DNA of 64,000 nucleotides, taken from assembly GCF_910592395.1 (NCBI RefSeq), contig NC_088326.1, positions 6,393,001 to 6,457,000 of the forward strand, in the 5' to 3' direction. Positions 9,919-20,903 of this stretch are shown here, piece after piece. Both the position numbers and the translations under genes were made by a program. Below the pieces are notes generated by a model. It searched no databases, was not told the DNA's origin, and worked only from the letters and a program-made list of their open reading frames with translations. Numbering within the stretch: position 1 is the first letter of the stretch; each line of letters opens with the position of its first letter. This DNA comes from Lineus longissimus. Taxonomy: Eukaryota > Nemertea > Pilidiophora > Heteronemertea > Lineidae.

Positions 9919-12312
9919 CAGCAGTATGAAACGTACATTGCCGCCAACAACACCAACAGAACTTTCAAATTCTGGTCCTCGTACATTGGCATGGTTGAAA
10001 TCCTGTTGATTTTTCTCTGTGCCACACGTGAAGGGGACTGGAATCTTCATCTAGCTGCAGTCCGATCGATGGTGCCAGGGATGTTCGTCACAAACAGGGT
10101 GAACTACTCGAGGTATTTGCCAGTCTATTATCTCGAGATGTGTTCACTCCCTTCTACACACCCAGATGTTCACAAGGAATTTCTAAGTGGGGAGTTTGTT
10201 GTTCAACGTCAGCGTCGTTATGGCTTCGCACAAGTTGCGTGCGACCAAACAATAGAGCAGACCTGCAACAGGGACACTAAGACAAAGGGAGGAATGGTAG
10301 ACATCACTCGCAACAAGGGTGCATCCTATCGATGGATTTTGTCACAACCTGAGCGAGCGTCCATTACAAACCGCTGCTTTGAAATTGCTGGGAAAGGCCA
10401 GCAGTCCCGTACAAGAAAGGACACAGACACTGCTCATGCCATAAAAGAGGAGACTGCCATTGCCAGTGTGATCCGGACTGTCCAAAACTTCATGGATCCA
10501 TTCACACAAACAACCGATAAGTTGCTTCACATTGTTTCAGGCGTAGTCGTTGCTGACAAAGTTGCTGACGACATAATGGCTGCTGAGGAGAAGGGTGAAA
10601 TGGCATTCTCTGAATTCTGCCAGGATCGTCTCCTTAGTGATGTAAAGGGGTTCCATGACCGCATTAAAACCCCAAAATTGTCAACCTTTCAGGATGTTGG
10701 ACTCGTGCTGTCAAACAAAGTTCAAAGCAAAGCGACATTAATAAAGTCTGAGAGGCATTTGATGGCAAGGCTTGTTGTGATTGGGAGACAAAGAGGAATC
10801 AAGCTTGAAGACCTCCTTGTTTACACTCTAGGACCAATACCGCTACCCCTTGCCTACCCTGATGGTGGACTGGTGAAGACAAACAAGTCGACACTGATGC
10901 ACTATTTAGAGGATGTGACTCCCAACGTAGTAGTGTCAATCGTCCCTTCAGATGCCATCTGGATTCTTGATGCTATGGCTGTGCTGCAAATGATCCCGCA
11001 ATCGAAGATCCCAACAACATTTGGTCAGCTGGCCTCACTCTACCTGAAGACAATCGCTAGTGTTGCTCGCAGGAACAACACCAGGAGGCTACACCTTGTT
11101 GCGGACCGATATCCCACGATGAGCATAAAAAATGCAGAAAGGGCCCGTAGGACAAAGTCATCAAAGGCGACTGTTTCCCATACTGTCCAAATCTATTCAG
11201 AGGAACAAAAGGTCCCAATGCAGTGGAAGAAATATCTTTCTTGTGGACAAAACAAAGAAAACTTGATAGAATTCTTTGTCGAGTCGTGGTCGAAAGATGG
11301 CCGAGGACTTGAACTTGATTTAACAGTTGGCCATGGAGATCAATGCCATCAGTTCCAATTTCATGGAAATGAGACAGTACCCGTACCAATGATGACACCA
11401 GTGGACGAGTTGTTTTGCTCACATGAAGAGGCAGACACTCGCTTGTTGCGCCATGCATTGTTCGCCACTAGAACTACCGGTACCAAAGATATTGTAATTC
11501 AGTCTCCTGACACCGACACCGATGTGCTTGTTTTGGCCGTTTCAAAAAGCAAGGATCTGAACTGTAAGCTACTCTTTGAAACGGGAACTGGTAATGCTCG
11601 CCGAGTGTTGGATGTTGTGGCTATTCACGAGCACCTTTCAGGCATACACACCTCCATCCCAGAGGCGCTGATAGGAATCCATACATTCACAGGTTGTGAC
11701 AGCGTCAGTGCTTTCTTCGGAAAGGGAAAGCTGAAGCCTTTTAAGCTCTTAATCGCAGAAACAAAGTTCACAGAGCTGTTTGTGGGCATCGGTGCTTCGT
11801 TTGAGTTGCCACTTTCGGACCGCATTGAGGAACTAGCTGAAGAGTTTGTTTCATCTTTGTATGGCATAGTGTCGACAAAAATCAACTCAACGAGGGTCAA
11901 ACTCTTTAAAACTGGCAAACACATGGACGACACCCTCACTCCTAATCTTGACTCCTTGCTCAAACATCTCTTGAAGGCCAACTATCAAGCTGGCATTCAT
12001 CATCGCTGCCTGGAGTCAAACCCTGATGTACCAAGTCCTGATGGTCATGGATGGAGGGTTGAAGATAAAAATCTCAAAATCAAGTGGATGGATCTCCTCC
12101 CTGCACCTGACTCTGTTCTTGAGTTAAATAACTGTAAATGCAAGAAAAGCCAGTGCAAAACTAATGTGTGTAGTTGTGAGAAAAACAAACTAGAATGCAC
12201 AGATTTCTGTGAGTGTGTCAACTGTGACAACAGGGACAACCATAATCAAAGTCAAGAAGAGGTTAATGAGGATGATGAGGATGAAGACAGTGACAGTGAT
12301 GAGGGAGCTTGA
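9919..12312 (+). CDS. 3' part of FEN/PIN-like nuclease-family gene with CXC tail
   Basis: About 797 residues to TGA at 12310. The codon frame at 9919 is the direct continuation of the exon ending at 1352, and the first ATG here (9991) is internal to the protein. Motifs: IWILDAMAVL; then HLVADRYPTMSIKNAERARR (Asp then basic helix, as in XPG-N); then EEADTRLLRHA, SPDTDTDVLVL and FTGCDSVSAFFGKGK. The order Asp / Asp / E-E-A-D / D-T-D / G-C-D parallels the acidic residues and following helical turn of FEN1/XPG nucleases. This is my inference; a remote PIN-like fold is the cautious reading. The C-terminus has a clustered CKCKKSQCKTNVCSCEKNK motif resembling tesmin/TSO1 CXC zinc-binding repeats, then an acidic tail. 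The function of the family is unknown. Confidence 0.75.
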   Translation, partial: QQYETYIAANNTNRTFKFWSSYIGMVEILLIFLCATREGDWNLHLAAVRSMVPGMFVTNRVNYSRYLPVYYLEMCSLPSTHPDVHKEFLSGEFVVQRQRRYGFAQVACDQTIEQTCNRDTKTKGGMVDITRNKGASYRWILSQPERASITNRCFEIAGKGQQSRTRKDTDTAHAIKEETAIASVIRTVQNFMDPFTQTTDKLLHIVSGVVVADKVADDIMAAEEKGEMAFSEFCQDRLLSDVKGFHDRIKTPKLSTFQDVGLVLSNKVQSKATLIKSERHLMARLVVIGRQRGIKLEDLLVYTLGPIPLPLAYPDGGLVKTNKSTLMHYLEDVTPNVVVSIVPSDAIWILDAMAVLQMIPQSKIPTTFGQLASLYLKTIASVARRNNTRRLHLVADRYPTMSIKNAERARRTKSSKATVSHTVQIYSEEQKVPMQWKKYLSCGQNKENLIEFFVESWSKDGRGLELDLTVGHGDQCHQFQFHGNETVPVPMMTPVDELFCSHEEADTRLLRHALFATRTTGTKDIVIQSPDTDTDVLVLAVSKSKDLNCKLLFETGTGNARRVLDVVAIHEHLSGIHTSIPEALIGIHTFTGCDSVSAFFGKGKLKPFKLLIAETKFTELFVGIGASFELPLSDRIEELAEEFVSSLYGIVSTKINSTRVKLFKTGKHMDDTLTPNLDSLLKHLLKANYQAGIHHRCLESNPDVPSPDGHGWRVEDKNLKIKWMDLLPAPDSVLELNNCKCKKSQCKTNVCSCEKNKLECTDFCECVNCDNRDNHNQSQEEVNEDDEDEDSDSDEGA

Positions 12313-12746
12313 CATTTGATGGTGAACAAAAGTAACTTTTCATGGGTATTATCCCACAATCATCAAATAAGCCCCCGATATTTGATACCTGAGGAAGATT
12401 ACAAATGCAGTCCCTAAAATAGGAGTTTTTCTTGAAAATCTGGTAATCTTTGAGCTCCACTTCACTGGAAGTAATGTATTTTGGCACTTTCAACCCTATA
12501 ATGAGTTTGAAAAGATATATTTTAAAGGTATGACATAGGTTGCTAAGGGCAAATATGTCCTTAGCAACCGTTTGTAGGCAGTTGAGATAAAGTCACTTTT
12601 TTTCCTTAACAGGCAAATTTTGCAAGTGGTAACAGTTGAAATATTGTTCAGTACCTATGTATATTTACATCAAATAGTGCAAAAAATAAATAGTTACCAA
12701 GTGGACGCTACAAAAAAATTTTATTGAGCTTATTTTGGGGTCATGT
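12313..12746. other. 3' flank with short hairpin
   Basis: AT-rich with no ORF. A perfect 11-bp inverted repeat GGTTGCTAAGG / CCTTAGCAACC with a 10-nt loop lies at 12538-12569. It could be a 3' UTR hairpin or a repeat remnant. Confidence 0.5.
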
Positions 12747-13255
12747 CTACGGTGGCCCATAGAGGACATGCGTTTATTTTCAATATAATAGAAATTTTTT
12801 CTTTTTACAATGCATTTTTTTTTCTCTCGAATTACAACCGCCGTCGGATTTATTTCTCACCGCCGAAAAAATAATTTCCACCGCCGGGTAAAAAATGATA
12901 ATTCCCACCACCGCGGTGGAAATTAATATCGACCGCAGTGGAAATAATATCCACCGCGGTGGAAATAATATCCACCGCGGGAGCTAATTCGTTATTGACA
13001 CCGGGTGGATATTATTTCCACCGCGGTGGATATTAATTTCCACCGCGGTGGATATTAATTTCCACCGCGGTCGATATTAATTTCCACCGCGGTGGTGGGA
13101 ATTATTATTTTTTACCCGGCGGTGGAAATTATTTTTTCGGCGGTGAGAAATAAATCCGACGGCGGTTGTAATTCGAGAGAAAAAAAACGCATTGTAAAAA
13201 GAAAAAAATTCTATTATATTGAAAATAAACGCATGTCCTCTATGGGCCACCGTAG
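12747..13255. mobile_element. foldback/MITE element with nested CCACCGCGGTGG palindromes
   Basis: A 509-bp near-perfect inverted repeat: CTACGGTGGCCCATAGAGG on the left mirrors CCTCTATGGGCCACCGTAG on the right, with arms of about 240 bp. Next to the centre, a unit of about 22 bp containing the 12-bp palindrome CCACCGCGGTGG plus AAATTAATA is repeated several times on each arm. A 4-bp ATGT (12743-12746, 13256-13259) flanks both ends and is the likely target duplication. No coding capacity. The transposase family is unknown. Confidence 0.85.
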
Positions 13256-15370
13256 ATGTCTCATGGTCTATTACAACACCAATCCGAGGACCAGCATGAC
13301 ATGTCGTTATAGGGCTGTCAAGACTCTGTAATGATGTCACCGAATCAATACGGGTTCGCTGTTCTTTAGACAACCAGATAATGCGTATTCTACCGTATGT
13401 CTGGATGAAGATGATTTGGGGACAAGATTTTCGGTCGCGGCTGGGCTGAATTTCGTATCAATGCTATCAGGGTCAAGGTCACGCGACACGAAAAGCGGTT
13501 GCGTTAGTGTTAGTGTTAGCGGAACGATCTCTTATCCTCTCCAATTCTAATCAATCACTTTAACCATTTATACAGTACATTGAAGTTTCAACCACTCTCT
13601 TGCAGTCATCAATCACTAGCTCAGGTAATGAGGTCCGCGAATGCTATTTCACTGTACTTTGTACATGTGTATTAAACATTGACATACCAATGATAGCCGC
13701 TTGACTATTCACTGCCATTTCTCAACATAATAGTCGTTAGCCGGTTTGATTTGCATTTGTGATAAGAGCAAAAACAATGGTAGTAATGAATTGTCAAGTC
13801 AGGCAAATACCGAGTGTTTTGTTGGCTTCACGAGACTTGATGTAACCTTATATAACTCGGTTAACAGGTTGCCACTTTATCACAGAGCACTGACACTGAT
13901 AATCGATAGTATTCACCGATGGCAACACCAAGCAGCCCATCTTGCTTGTAGATAAATAGTTCGTGAGGCGGAATTACAATGTAACATTAGCTCATTGTTA
14001 CTAGTGGCATAATTTGGTAGGTCCGTGGTCCCGCTATTAACACAATCGTAGTTATAACTCCCAAGCTTCTTCGTCCGGCCAATTAAAGTGATTGAATATT
14101 GACAAAAGCGTTACCAACTTTATGCAGTTGTTCATCTGTGTTATTTGGTAAGTCAATAGCGGATGATAAAAACATATTGAGTATGAATCGTCATACTCAT
14201 TAAATCATTATTATCAGACAAACTACTCTTCCACTGAAATGACAAGAAATCAGGGTAGCATTTGGTTGATATAAGTGACTGGAACCCGTCTAAAGTGTGT
14301 AAGATAAAATGAGAAGTGGCTAATAGAGTTAAGGTTTCATAAAATTGACTTCATCAAAAATGCTTTTGCACAATATTCGCAAAGCAAGATGGCGGTCACC
14401 AGAGCATTTTCCAACTCGACATTTTATTTCGAATGGATACGTCTTACATGTTAATAATGTACAATTTCTGAATTAGAATTGCTATGAAGAGACTAACAAT
14501 TTAGAAACTGTTTTCAATCAACGAAAAAGAAAAGAAAACGCTGCTATTATAGCATTAGCTGAGTTTGCCTTTCAGTTCATCTGTACCTGGCTACGAGGGA
14601 ATATTAACAAATTAGCAACTTATCTTTATTATAGCAATGTTTTTACTGCACTGATTGCTATAAAATACGCGACAATAATTCAGCGTGTCTACACGGACAC
14701 TGTCAAGACCGATTTTCTTTGACAATAGCCTATGCATTTGTGTTGTTAACGTGCCCAGTATATTGTAAAAGTTGCATTGAGTGTCCGCCGCTCAAATCGA
14801 AATTGGCCTGGTGAAAAAATTAAAAATTGAATTGAATTAGTTCGTAGGCTGTTTTGTAAAGAAAATAGTAGGCAATCGGGCGAGTTTTTTTTCATGGGCA
14901 AAAAGCAACTATCCGTGTCGCACATAACATTAGAGTGGTACGCGGTTCGTATTTACTAACGCAGTTATTATGTTTGCATATCCGACGCTAACTACGCGGT
15001 CTTTTCCGCTTAATTGGCCGACTTTACAGTATGTTGTGACATTGCCTCGGGGTTTGGAATCATGGAAGTTCGGTACGAGATTTATGTTGCTTGAGACCCA
15101 TTTCTTTGGCGAAGATACTAGCATACCAGTTTTACCGAGAGCGGGATTTCTTAGCATCACCAGTCCCGGTGACGTTGCGATAGCCACGTTCCATGACGTC
15201 CAGGCAGCCGGTTACCAGGCGACCCGTTAACCAGAAGTACAAAAGTTCTATGAATATGCCATTGAAGCAGAGTCTCCTGCGTATAAGTCAGGGTCCGTCC
15301 ATTTATTAACCCCTTAAGTCCCGAATAGTAAAATAAAGGGCGAGGCAAAAACGCTCTAGTAATGAGTTTA
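13256..15370. other. AT-rich non-coding stretch
   Basis: I see no gene, RNA or element that I can support. Short reading frames at 13746-13955 and 14970-15230 have no recognisable protein signal. Confidence 0.5.
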
Positions 15371-15371
15371 C

Positions 15372-15650
15372 TATAGGCTACTGGACACCTTTGTGGAATC
15401 TTACTTGCCCTGTCAAACACACTAAGGTACAAAGGACCACGGCTTTAAGACACATCCGACTCACTCTAGAATATTTCATACCTTGTACATGTATGTGTTG
15501 TGACGAAGAGCCAGGAATTTTAGTTCCTTGAAAGCCTCGCAGGTTCATCCAGAAATACAATCTTGGATTCTCCCCGGAATCGAACCGTGGCAGCCAGCAG
15601 TGTTAACCACCAGGCAGGCTATGAGGCTCCTGGAAACACAGGACGACATG
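15372..15650 (-). repeat. tRNA-derived SINE
   Basis: On the minus strand a tRNA-like head (about 15572-15640) carries an A-box-like TAGCCTGCCTGG and a B box GGTTCGATTCC. A body follows containing GTGGTCCTTTGTACC and GGCAAGTAAGATTCC, a motif set typical of marine-invertebrate SINE cores. The head does not fold into a full cloverleaf, so this is not a tRNA gene. A second core fragment lies at 59950-60020. Confidence 0.7.
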
Positions 15651-16940
15651 TAAAATATTCTCTGCGATTGGAAGGAAGACAAAATGAGCATTCCATTCTG
15701 CATTTAAAAACATCTGCTAAGAGGGCATTTTCAACTGCAGCGAGGTTGAACGATTATTGACATGTTATTGCCGTTACTAAATGCCACGTTTTTTGACGAA
15801 TTTTTGCCCCAAAAATCTCCCGCTTTTCACGGGAATAATACAACGGTTTAAACAACTGAAACCTGTTTTATACTACCCCCGACAAGACATGAACAAAAAA
15901 AGAATCAACTTGTACCAATAATTTGTAGATATCGGTCCCAATTTTTTTGTAATAATCCCATGATTTCTGAACACAAAAATACTAATGAAATTCAAGTACA
16001 GTAGAACCTCCCGAAGGTGTCCTTAAGGACACCTTCGGGACTGGCAAGTGCTGTCCTTAATAGAGAGGTGTTCTAATTAGAGAGGTCAAATTGAATAGAA
16101 ACTACCAATTTGGGACCAAAACTAGTGTCCTTAATAGAGAGGTTGTCCTTGATAGAGAGGTGTCCGCTAAGGGAGGTTATATACATTTTTGAGGTCGTCA
16201 TCAGAGAATCCCGACGCACCACAGACATGGTCAATAGCGTGCCCCTTCATGTGTCATTGCGAGCGAGCTTATCCGCCACCCCTATGTATTACCATGAAGC
16301 AAACATAGTACTGCTAACAAACATAGCAGATCATTGACGGGTTTTTATAACCGATTTAAAACTCAATTCTTAACAGCCATGACAACACCCTGGCCTCATA
16401 TACTCTATCTCCGGATCTATAACATCAGACAAAGAAAAGTCACTAGGCCCACATTAATGGTGAATATTCATGACCCTAGCAAAAGCCTATTATAGAGCAA
16501 GGCCCATCAGTTATACCTGGTCAAATAGCAGAAGTTGAGGTCTAAGCCTAGGATGGTCAGTGTTGATAACGACAGCCTTCTTAGGTCATTATTTCATGCA
16601 TCAACCAACCAGAAATAAGCAGGTAATAATTTTAAGTCGTGTTGAATATTGAATGACTGGTTCGGGGTAGAGTTATCTGGTTTCATATTTCCAGAGATAG
16701 AGTATATACATTTTATCCTAAGTTTTATTCATAACAATCGTTATGTCGTAATTCGATCAGTTGCTATTTATATATACATGTATTGTGGCAGATATGGTTT
16801 CCCGAGGCATAATTTCAGTTTGAACAGTGGTGCTGTCTGCCCATTAACGCCCATTTTAACAGAACTATTTAGTGCCTGGGCCTGCACAGGAGTCACAACG
16901 CGTTCCACATCTTCGTGATATCGGGAAGCCATATCTCAAA
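15651..16940. other. non-coding; contains a pogo/Tigger-like terminal fragment
   Basis: TACAGTAGAACCTC at 15997-16010 is the same start as the Tigger-like element at 57152. It is followed by a perfect palindrome (16009-16040) and by repeats of the phrase TTAATAGAGAGGTGT up to about 16170. No opposite terminus was found nearby. The rest shows nothing recognisable. Confidence 0.55.
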
Positions 16941-17070
16941 ATGGAAATACCTATTAAACAATTGAGTGGAAAACGAGGGGTTATTGGAGTCCTGGTAATC
17001 TGCCTACCGCTCCTCTGCATTAGTTACCACAGCGCTCAATTGGCAGTGAAGCAGCAGTTTCGAGTGTCAG
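16941..17070 (+). CDS. candidate first coding exon of carbohydrate sulfotransferase (signal anchor)
   Basis: ATG at 16941 encodes 43 codons: a short basic/polar cytosolic end (MEIPIKQLSGKRG), a hydrophobic segment (VIGVLVICLPLLCI) and the start of a stem. This is the type II Golgi membrane layout of carbohydrate sulfotransferases. It ends at a strong donor, CAG|GTAAG (17071), in phase 1. The catalytic exon at 25050 needs phase 0, so at least one exon whose length is 2 modulo 3 must lie between, and I did not find it. The assignment to the 25 kb gene is by position and topology only. Confidence 0.55.
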
Positions 17071-18104
17071 GTAAGATTTCTCGGGTTGAGCATAATAGAG
17101 GCACCATCATTTTAACTCGAAATTGAAATACTAAAACAATTATAACTCCTTCAAGATGAAGTGAATACACATTCAAAACATTGGAGGCTATTTTCTGAAA
17201 AACAAAGAACATAGGAGTTCTAATTGCTTTCATATTTCAAGTTCAAGCCAAAATGCGGCTGCCTATGGTCAACCCTTTAGCAATTACTCTAGTGCATTGG
17301 TTGAATATTTATAAATGGTCATTTCACAATGTTTCAGATAGCTCATGCAAGGGAGCCTCGCGACGTCATACCTACTGCTGTTCAATTTTGTGGGAAATGT
17401 TTTATTGGATATAAGACAATTGATATTGGATTGATATTCAGGTTGATTCAAGTTTAATATCTTCTAGGGCCCGGCTGTCATGGTTGTTCAAAATTAGTTT
17501 TGTCACTAACGCTGGCGTTAACTTAACTTAACTAAGCGTTATATCCTTCAGTTAAGTCCATTTTAGTTATTCGAACACATGCGGTACATTTACATATAAG
17601 TTGTGCAGGTGCAGGCAACAAAGAATTTGGAAAACGTGTAAGGCATTCTAACTGGATACACACTCTGTTAGATAAATCTGCAGGACTATAAAATACTTCG
17701 TTACGGAAGGCGATGTCATATGCCACATTAAATAAACCCAATAAATACACACTTCACGAGACACAGGGGAAAAGAATGAGACCCTTGAGTCTCTTAGCGT
17801 TATCATGTCTCTTACAGCTGCAGCCAGATTCTGCGGGTCAGGGACCGGTGCGTGTGTCACAACGTCAACAAGTTATTTCGCTAGGAACGTCAACCATTCT
17901 AGAGTAATGTGTGACAGTTTTACCGACGCTGGATCTGCTAACTTCAAGCACACTTTTTGCATCAAGGTTAACAATTGGATTGGCATTCTCAGTGAAGGGC
18001 GGATCTAAAACGATATGAAACGGGATTGCAGTTGTACTTCGGGGGGCATGTTGCTACAGAGGGACAGGAGATAACAATGGTTCGGTTCTGAAAGGTATCT
18101 ATAT
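17071..18104. other. intron-like AT-rich stretch
   Basis: Nothing recognisable. It probably lies within the sulfotransferase intron. Confidence 0.4.
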
Positions 18105-18487
18105 CTTAATAGCGGAAGGGGGACGAATAAAGTCACACTTAGTGGCGTTGGATCGCCTTGAAATTTTGCATGAATAGTGGTGACACCTTACCCTGATGCA
18201 ACGTCTTGGTTTTGTTCAAAAATTTACTTCAGCGGAGCAGTAATTAGTGTTTTTAATCACCCCAGAGGGAGGGCCATCGAAAGATGGATCACTCACTGCA
18301 ATGACTTATCAGTGGGTGGAGAGCGATGAATTCAGGAGCCCTCTACCTGACCTCTTCCATTCATCCATTGTCACCTGGTCTTCGGCATTTCGCGGGGAAA
18401 GAAATTGTAAACAAACGCATGTGTGCAGTTCAAATGTAAACAAAAATGTAATTTTGGTACTTTTGGTTGCTGGACTTGGGTTTTCCC
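18105..18487 (+). repeat. dispersed 1-kb repeat, copy A, left part
   Basis: It matches 51720-51870 and 57320-57480 (GGACGAATAAAGTCAC, CTGATGCAACGTC, ACTTCAGCGGAGCAG) and 52085-52195 and 57685-57785 (AAACAAACGCATGTGTGCAG). The middle (about 18260-18380) has diverged from the other copies. It is cut at GGTTTTCCC and resumes at 19483. Confidence 0.8.
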
Positions 18488-19482
18488 TAGTCTTAAAACT
18501 TAAGACGATAAAAGAAAAAAATACTTCAAAGAAGCTTTCTTTTACCGTATAACTATCTCATCAGCGGCCATTACTCAGAAAAAACGTATTCGTATCGAGT
18601 ACGTAATAAACACAGTGCATGCGCTAAAACCATAACATGAATTGCTTTTAAAACACTACCATGTTAACAAGTACCCTTAGCGGTCGATGAAAAACATATT
18701 TTAAAGCCAAATCGATAGGCGGAAATTAGTTAAAATCTCAAGTGAATTTGGAGGCCGTTTCGAAACCAACTTGATTTCGAAGACGGCTCCTTTCAGACAG
18801 TCTAAAAATAGCTTTAGAGATTACATCTCCTCGCGAAAACATGTCATTGCATGTTACATGTGTAAACCACTGACAACAACGGCGCCATTTTGTGCAAAAT
18901 GGCGCACTTTTTAACCTCGTCAAAATTACCGTGACGAAAAAAGAGCATCAAGATTTATTTTCTTATCTTTCTGAAATTACAAAAGAATATCATCAATCAC
19001 CAATGGAATGACCCTATTGAGAAATTTGATGTAATTTTTGTTTTTATTTAATCGTTATCGGTCACCTCCTCACATATTGCTGCCAGAGGTGAAAGACTTG
19101 GGTGAAGAACGACTCTCTGGTGAGGAGACTGATAACTGCACGTGACAATAATATTGACGGTGGAAGATGCCGGCTTTGCGATTTTCTCGTCAATAATGTC
19201 CAAATATGACTTTATTTCTTAGTTGATTTCGAATTTTTGCATATAAACACTGTACAGCTACATAAAGAATACATTAATTTGGTAAATTATGTAGATACAT
19301 GTTCACTTTTTATAAAATTTGCACATAGTCGTAGCGCTTTTCCGGAGCGTTTTTCCGGGTTCTTTGATATGCAAATGTACATTTCCACGTGCTTTCATCT
19401 ACGCGGTATTTCTGATATCCTTGCATCACGTGGCGTAAATCCGATTGTCTCAGCAAATATACGTCGATGGTTCATTCGACTA
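18488..19482. mobile_element. 995-bp insertion with 9-bp target duplication
   Basis: This segment splits the dispersed repeat. GGTTTTCCC occurs at 18479-18487 and again at 19483-19491, and uninterrupted copies at 52185-52200 and 57772-57786 have it once. The insert starts TAGTC and ends GACTA, with only weak inverted similarity beyond that. No transposase was seen. The duplication size fits Mutator-like elements, but the short termini leave the class open. Confidence 0.65.
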
Positions 19483-20066
19483 GGTTTTCCCGCAGTAAGG
19501 AGCTGGGGTCAAATTGGTGGTCTATTGTTTATGGGTGCTGTGTTAGCCAATGCTAGCCCTTGATTATCAAGGGATTTTCAAATGAAGGTTACCATGGTCT
19601 GTTTATGTGCTCACCACAGCTTCCAATACTTGATGTATCTGAAGAGGCACTCTGAACTTGGCATGGCCTTATCCAGGAGCTGCTCACGGTGCTGAACTTC
19701 TAGCTTGCCTGTCGACTAAGTTCCCTGCCCGAGATCATGCTACATGTAGGAGGAGCACGCACTTTAAAGTTATAGTACATGTAGTGATAGTGCAATTGGT
19801 CCGAGCCATTTGGAGGCCGATATGTGAAGGCCTATCTGGGTTCTCCTTCTTCTCCGTATAAAAAGGGGCATATTGCTGACTAAGGAACGAGGCATATTCA
19901 CATTGCCTCATCATCTCTATCGGACCAATTGATATACTTTTATGTGCACGCATACAGCACGCCACAGGGTCCGAGTCTGTGGAATGGTTGGTTTAATTTG
20001 TCTCTTCGATATTGCTCCTTTGATATTGCATTAGATTTTCATTGCAATTCAATCTATTCAAGGTAT
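19483..20066 (+). repeat. dispersed 1-kb repeat, copy A, right part
   Basis: It matches 57779-58359 almost throughout, including the TATA-like CCGTATAAAAAGG and the end CTATTCAAGGTATA. Together with 18105-18487 it makes one copy of about 970 bp. The TATA-like box could reflect a promoter-bearing element such as a solo LTR, but no boundary is proven. Confidence 0.8.
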
Positions 20067-20639
20067 ATTTTCCTTACGCATTTCCTCCAGGCCAATAGAA
20101 ATCTGTGCTTTGATTTATCTGAGAGATCCCAGATTATCCCAGATTGCGGACCCATACAGGACAGACCCAAGCAGGATTTTAGACTTAACGCTCTTTTGAT
20201 TAATAATACTCAAGCCGCATTTAAGCGGCGTGCACTCACTGATCGGTTTGCAATTTGCTATGAAAAATAGCCATAATATATATAAGTTCTGAATAATGGC
20301 AATGTTGTGACGGGCGCATACAGGTATATAATAATCATAAGACATTTCAAAGGTTTAAGACAAAGGGAATTTCTAACAATCTTGGGACGGTTATAACTCG
20401 CACCATTTTGCGCTTGCTTATAAGCCGAAACAAGCTCATTATTGGCAATTGAACCATTTTCTGATATCAAAAGCCAAGAAATCACTCGACTGTCGAATAC
20501 CCCACACTTTTAACCGTTACGTTACATCAAATTAGCGAATTTTCAATATAACCAAAAATCCGATTTCTCAACATGTTAATGCTTGACCACAAAAGTAGAG
20601 ACATTGTGAAGCTTTTCAGATGTTTTTCGTTTTTTACAA
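20067..20639. other. non-coding
   Basis: No supported feature. Confidence 0.4.
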
Positions 20640-20903
20640 TGAATGCGAAATTGAACTTGCTATAAAACTCGTTGGAGTGGGTCAAAATTGATAAAATATA
20701 ATTATCCCATCAGATGACAACAATGGAACCATATGATACCCTTAGTCCATATTAGGCAACGACAACGAATGCGAAATTGAATGCGAAATTGGACTTGCTA
20801 TAAAACTCGTTGTAGTGGGTCAAAATTGATATAATATAATTATCCCATCAGATGACAACAATGGAACCATATGATACCCTTAGTCCATATTAGGCAACGA
20901 CAA
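20640..20903. repeat. tandem duplication, about 139-bp unit, two copies
   Basis: GAATGCGAAATTG at 20640 and near 20780 opens two copies that both run through CCCATCAGATGACAAC to GGCAACGACAAC, with few differences. Confidence 0.85.

Noticed and set aside
15572-15640. true tRNA gene on the minus strand
   Set aside because: A and B boxes are present, but the arms do not form a complete cloverleaf and the sequence continues into a SINE body.
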